Below are positions 59,993 through 64,000 of a stretch of 64,000 nucleotides of DNA, in pieces. Location of the stretch: positions 1,984,001 through 2,048,000 of the forward strand of contig JAPWGK010000002.1 in the NCBI GenBank assembly GCA_029641185.1, written 5' to 3'. Made by a program: the position numbers and the translations under genes. The notes under the pieces were generated by a model. It saw nothing but the letters and a program-made list of their open reading frames with translations. It had not been told where the DNA came from and did not search any database. Positions within the stretch are counted from its first letter, which is position 1, and each line of letters opens with the position of its first letter. This DNA comes from Pseudofabraea citricarpa. Its lineage: Eukaryota; Ascomycota; Leotiomycetes; Helotiales; Dermateaceae.

Positions 59993-60170
59993 CTTGACTT
60001 GGTGGAAGCGATCGAGGATGACGGCGGAGGTATGCGAAGAAGCCCGTAGGCGTGTAAGGGTTTCTGCGTGCGACGGGAGTTCAGGGCGTAACGGCTGGTA
60101 TGTTGTGTAAAGATGAGGGAAGTGGGTGGGGTCCTACAGTAGAAATACTCCGTGGTCGCGTAGGGTATTA

Positions 60171-60203
60171 CTGTGCTGTGCTGTGCTGTGCTGTGCTGTG
60201 CTG
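60171..60203. repeat. CTGTG pentanucleotide repeat
   Basis: Six to seven perfect CTGTG units. Confidence 0.93.
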
Positions 60204-60550
60204 TAGAGTAGTCGCAAGGTTTGCGCTGGTCTTGCTCGGGCTCTTGGACTCTTCCTCTGATCTGGGAAGCTGGGTGCCCCTCTCTCGGGCTCACACAAGA
60301 AGTGGATTTGCAACAGCCTTATGTGCCCTGATAAGAAGCCGTTACCGGGTGCCCAATGGTGATGGGTGATTTGGGTGATTGTGGCCAACGACAGTGGCAG
60401 ATGATGTTGACAAAGCAAATAGAAGGTCCTGGACTCTGTCTCTCGTTCAAGGGCCTCCCAATGAGATTTGCTGGGCAGTTCGTTCGGTCGGGACGGTAGT
60501 TGCGGATGTTGCGTCAGAGAGCGATTTTCGTGCAGGAAACTTGGCGCATG

Positions 60551-60602
60551 TGGAGGAGGAGGAGGAGTTGGGAGGAGGGAGGAGGGAGGAGGGAGGAGGG
60601 AG
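60551..60602. repeat. GGA/GGGA-rich purine tract
   Basis: Strand-asymmetric G-rich run of GGA and GGGA units, with potential to form a G-quadruplex; inference from sequence only. Confidence 0.85.
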
Positions 60603-61977
60603 ATTATGATTGAAGTGAGTTTGGGGCAGAGGGGCAGAGGGGCACAGAGGGGGGGGCCTTAGCACACTGCGCCTGGGCAACCAACCTTAAGGTTCAGATG
60701 GAGACAACAGCACTGAATACAGTGCAGTACAGTACAATGCAGTACATACAGTATCAGAACAGGATTCTTATGTATACTCTCTTGACTCTTGACACGTTGC
60801 ACGGCAGACCATCAGCTGTGATTTGCTGGTTGGTGAGGCCATTAGCTACCCTGTTGCTATTGTGGTTGTCCAGTTGTCCAGTTGTCCAGTTAGTTGTCCA
60901 GCCCTTCCAGCTCTTCCAGCCCTCCAGCCTCCATGATTTCATCTCTCCTGACCCAAGCCGCAGCCGAGATCCCTGTTCACCCTCTGTTCTGACCAACTTT
61001 CGTTAGCGAGCCGCCGGCCCCTCGACGATGACGTACAACAGACGAGGAGAGAGGTATAGAGCCGCACAATACTCGCTGAATTACCCTGTATGTACTATGT
61101 ACGCCCTAAAAATGAACGTGAGGATCGAGGGCATGAAACACCACTGCTGTGTATTCTGTCGTGCGACTGTACGAGAAGAAGGGTGTGGGATGGTGATGGT
61201 GATAGTGATGGATGGTGGAAGAGGGGGTCAAGGAGGGGTCGTCGTTGGGCTGATTCTGGCTGACATGTCTCACATCCCTCATCACAAGTCAGTCTGACTT
61301 GTGCAATTGTGCAATTGTGCAGTGCAGTTGTGCATTATTGCATTTCCACTTATGCAACTCCTCGAAACATGAAGCGGCCATCGAGTCCGCCTCTGCGCCT
61401 TCGAGCTTCCACCACTTCTGAACAGCCTCCTTCATCCTTCAACATGCATGCTACAGTAGTAACCTTCATCCTCACTCAACCTTCTCCCGTCAGCATCGCC
61501 AATCACATCGCAAACCCCTCATCGGCTGATTGAGGCTGTGGAGGAGTAACGAGCTTATCTGAACGACGACTGCCTGACGCTCGGGTACACATACTGACTA
61601 CTCGGCAAGAGCCTTCATCTCACTTCACTTCAACTTCACCTTCACCAGACAAGAGAAGCCACCTTGTAGGACTCCACGTATGATGGCCCATCGCAGCACC
61701 ATCATCTCCTCGCGTGGTTCATGTGAATCCGTCGATTTCTACTACGTACAGTACTCGAGCAAACACCCCCGACGCCCAACCGAGATGCATCAATGCAATC
61801 TACAGTAGTCTCACAAAAACCCCATCCACCCACTCATCCTGATGCCTGAAAAAGCCATCCTTGATTGCTAACATGCCAACTCGGTGATCGAGGAACCACG
61901 GCTGCTGCGCATGCCATGCCTTCAGCCGTCCTTTACTTGCAACCGGAGATCCCACGCGGTTGACAGGAGCCATTCGG

Positions 61978-64000
61978 TCAGCCCAACAGGCTAGCTCCCC
62001 CTCCAGATATCGCCGGGTCCAACGGCTCATATGAGCCAAACTGACAATAATGCTGGACGGACATGCCAAAGCGCCAGCATTCTCGTTCAACGGCCCGCAA
62101 GGTAACATGCTGCTCTCCCAACCCCGTCAGGTACATCTGGATCTCATGAAGCATCTTCTGCGTGAAGTCTGTGGCAAGCGCTGCACTCCCTCCGCATAAC
62201 ATCATCTGCGCGACAGCCAAAGAGCGCTTGTAGAGGAGAGGGCAAAGTGCTACCACATGATCGACTGCCTCCTTCGAATAATCACCTGCGCCTCCCATCC
62301 GCCTATTGACAAGGTCCGATTCATCTATCTCATCATTGTCAGAATATTCAATCTCGAAGTCTTCTACTTGGTCGACAATCCCATTAACTACGTCTCTGTG
62401 TATCTGACGCAAGCGCTCATGAAGTTTTTTCCTGAGAATCGTCAGTTGGTATTCATACATGTAACAACAATAAGCGCTAAGAAACACTTCTTTCAGAACA
62501 AGAAGGCTGTGACTCAGAGTTTGCTGAAAATTGCATAACATGTGCCTTGTCCATGTTTGTCTGAAACTGAGCTGACAATTCATGTCTGGGGAAGCGCCAC
62601 TATCCAAATGGTGTCCTCGAGGAGAAGCTGATTGGTATGCGATGTCGTGCGGCTGAGAAGTCCCCCAGCACAGGTTCGCCTCAAGATATTTTGATAGGAG
62701 ATATTGGCTACTTACTGCTGAGTGTCCAGCTTCAAGGCAGCATCTGTCTCCTCGGGCGGGAGGCAGTCTGTGAAGTTGATGTTCTTGTGTGGATCGATGA
62801 AACTAGGGAACATGTGTGGGCCTAGTTCATCATCAACATAGCGTGGTGGTGCAATTCCGTCAGCTTCTGTTACTGTTGGGTCGACCCATGGAGTGATGAT
62901 TGGCTGCGGAAGCACTAGTTCAAGCTGTTAGCATTTTTTCATTGTAGGATGTTGTCTTAATAAAAAGCTCCTTAGAGAAAAGTCAACTCTTGTAGAATAG
63001 AGGTTTTACCTTGAGCTTGTTCCAAAGCTAGTTGCGCCTGGGCAACCATTTCCGAAGTCGTCTTTAGGTAATACTCGTGGGCCCCACGTATTCGCAGCTC
63101 GCGGACAAGATTATCTAAGTGTAGAGATATCTTCTGTGCTTTATGCTTCGATCCCACCAGGGGTTGCGATCTCGGCTCTAGTCCAGTTCCAGGCTGAGCT
63201 GCGGCTGTATTTTGTTGGACAGGTTGTCGAAGAAATCTCTTGTAGAGTGCTTGGTAGAAGTCTTTGCATTTTGATCGAGCCTTTCTGAGATGTGACGATA
63301 AGGTCTTGAAGTTATCAAAGATGCCGCCGCATCTATCACATTGGTATGGGCCACAGCGCTCAAGAGACTCGTCGTCGCTAAAGGTCTTGTCGTTTGCCTC
63401 GAGCAAAATACGCAACGCCTCTTTCTCGTCTATTGGCTTTGGATGGTAATCGGAAAAGTTAGGGAATGGGACTGGCGGAGGTACATTTTCCGTTTCGATT
63501 GTCATAGAAGTCCCTTGCTGCACCTGTGGAGTTGCCTTTGTGACTTGATCTGTCTTGGCGATGGTTGCTGTACCAGATCTCTGATTTGCCTTGGCCTTTG
63601 GTATGATCTTCGGGAAAGAAGTCTCTTTCTTTGTAGGTTTGTGATCCACAATAACAGGCTTTCCTACTGCTCCTTTAATGAAGTCGTGGGCGGGGACCAC
63701 GGTAGAGTAGAAAACCATCTCTTCCTGCCCGCTGCTGGTCTTGCTACTCTTCTGGGTTCTGACTACCGTTGAGTTTCCCTTGCCAATTATATCCTTCCGA
63801 GGTACTCGACTAGGCGCATCGCAGATTGCTACGTGCGACCTTAACTCCTTAAAACTGGAAAACCGACCATCGCAAGCATCACAAATGAAAAGCTTCGTGA
63901 TTACAAGACGACTGAGCTTGGTTCTGTATCTCCTAAGCAGTGTGTCCCTAGCATCCTCAAAGTCCTCTAAAGTTGGAGGACCTTTCTTGTCGACCTTGTT
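61978..64000 (-). CDS. C2HC zinc-finger protein, 5' end beyond the window
   Basis: Partial gene, open at the right edge. Predicted exons in the window: 64000-63010, 62914-62716 and 62599-61978 (603 codons plus stop). Exon 1 holds two finger-like motifs: CDACDGRFSSFKELRSHVAIC (C-x2-C-x12-H-x3-C, about 63870-63810) and CDRCGGIFDNFKTLSSHL with a distal Cys (about 63340-63270). Both have Cys in place of the last His. A basic/Ser-Thr linker lies between. The second exon is Pro/Asp-rich. The last exon has an acidic patch (EDFEIEYSDNDEIDESD) and Cys-rich helical sequence, no named domain. The first splice uses GTAAAA with branch TGCTAAC and acceptor CTAG; the second acceptor (GATAG at 62600) is less certain. 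The two halves could be separate genes if that junction is wrong. Confidence 0.6.

Larger units (their letters stand above)
59993..61977. other. Long intergenic region rich in simple repeats
   Basis: About 2 kb between the DUF3824-like start and the 3' end of the zinc-finger gene. Contains (CTGTG)n at 60171-60203, a GGA-rich tract at 60551-60602, GTTGTCCA repeats at about 60865-60900 and TGTGCAAT repeats near 61299-61320. Short open frames on both strands look like composition effects. It probably holds the promoter of the DUF3824-like gene. Confidence 0.6.

Overview
The window comes from the nuclear genome of a filamentous ascomycete (Pezizomycotina; Leotiomycetes is a guess). The evidence is short GT-AG introns of about 50-180 bp, a HET-domain gene, a multi-exon ABCC transporter, fungal IMP3, OMA1 and DUF3824-type genes, and a 36-kb AT-rich block whose CpA/TpG dinucleotides are almost completely erased, the mark of repeat-induced point mutation (RIP).

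Layout. 1-5.0 kb is a normal gene segment with IMP3 (+) converging on a secreted carboxylesterase (-). 5.0-40.9 kb is a RIP-saturated retrotransposon nest with no intact gene. A 13.5-kb Ty3/gypsy element (C, 14725-28219) sits inside the integrase region of a second Ty3/gypsy element (B, 9055-28889). B sits inside a Ty1/copia element (A, 7921-35688). A is flanked on both sides by pieces of an inverted, older copia copy (7418-7920 and 35689-38426). The LTR pairs of A, B and C were located; target-site duplications are visible for B and C; and for B the unoccupied insertion site survives in the inverted copia copy. Element C also has a coding-like region in antisense orientation between integrase and the 3' LTR. 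The nest ends in an ATT microsatellite of about 95 units. It then changes abruptly to GC-richer minisatellites at 40.94-41.37 kb.

41.4-64 kb is gene-bearing again: a HET-domain protein (-), an ABCC multidrug-type transporter with 13 exons (+), a decayed membrane-protein gene (-), a MYND zinc-finger protein (+), the mitochondrial protease OMA1 (-), a 417-bp TIR element upstream of OMA1, a large Arg/Ser-rich DUF3824-like protein (-), and the 3' part of a C2HC zinc-finger gene (-) running off the right edge.

The genes do not form an operon or an obvious pathway cluster. They are housekeeping genes (IMP3, OMA1) and accessory genes (esterase, HET, ABCC) on either side of a heterochromatin-like island. 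All intron positions were predicted by eye from splice consensus, reading-frame phase and recalled family similarity; none was tested by RNA or database search.
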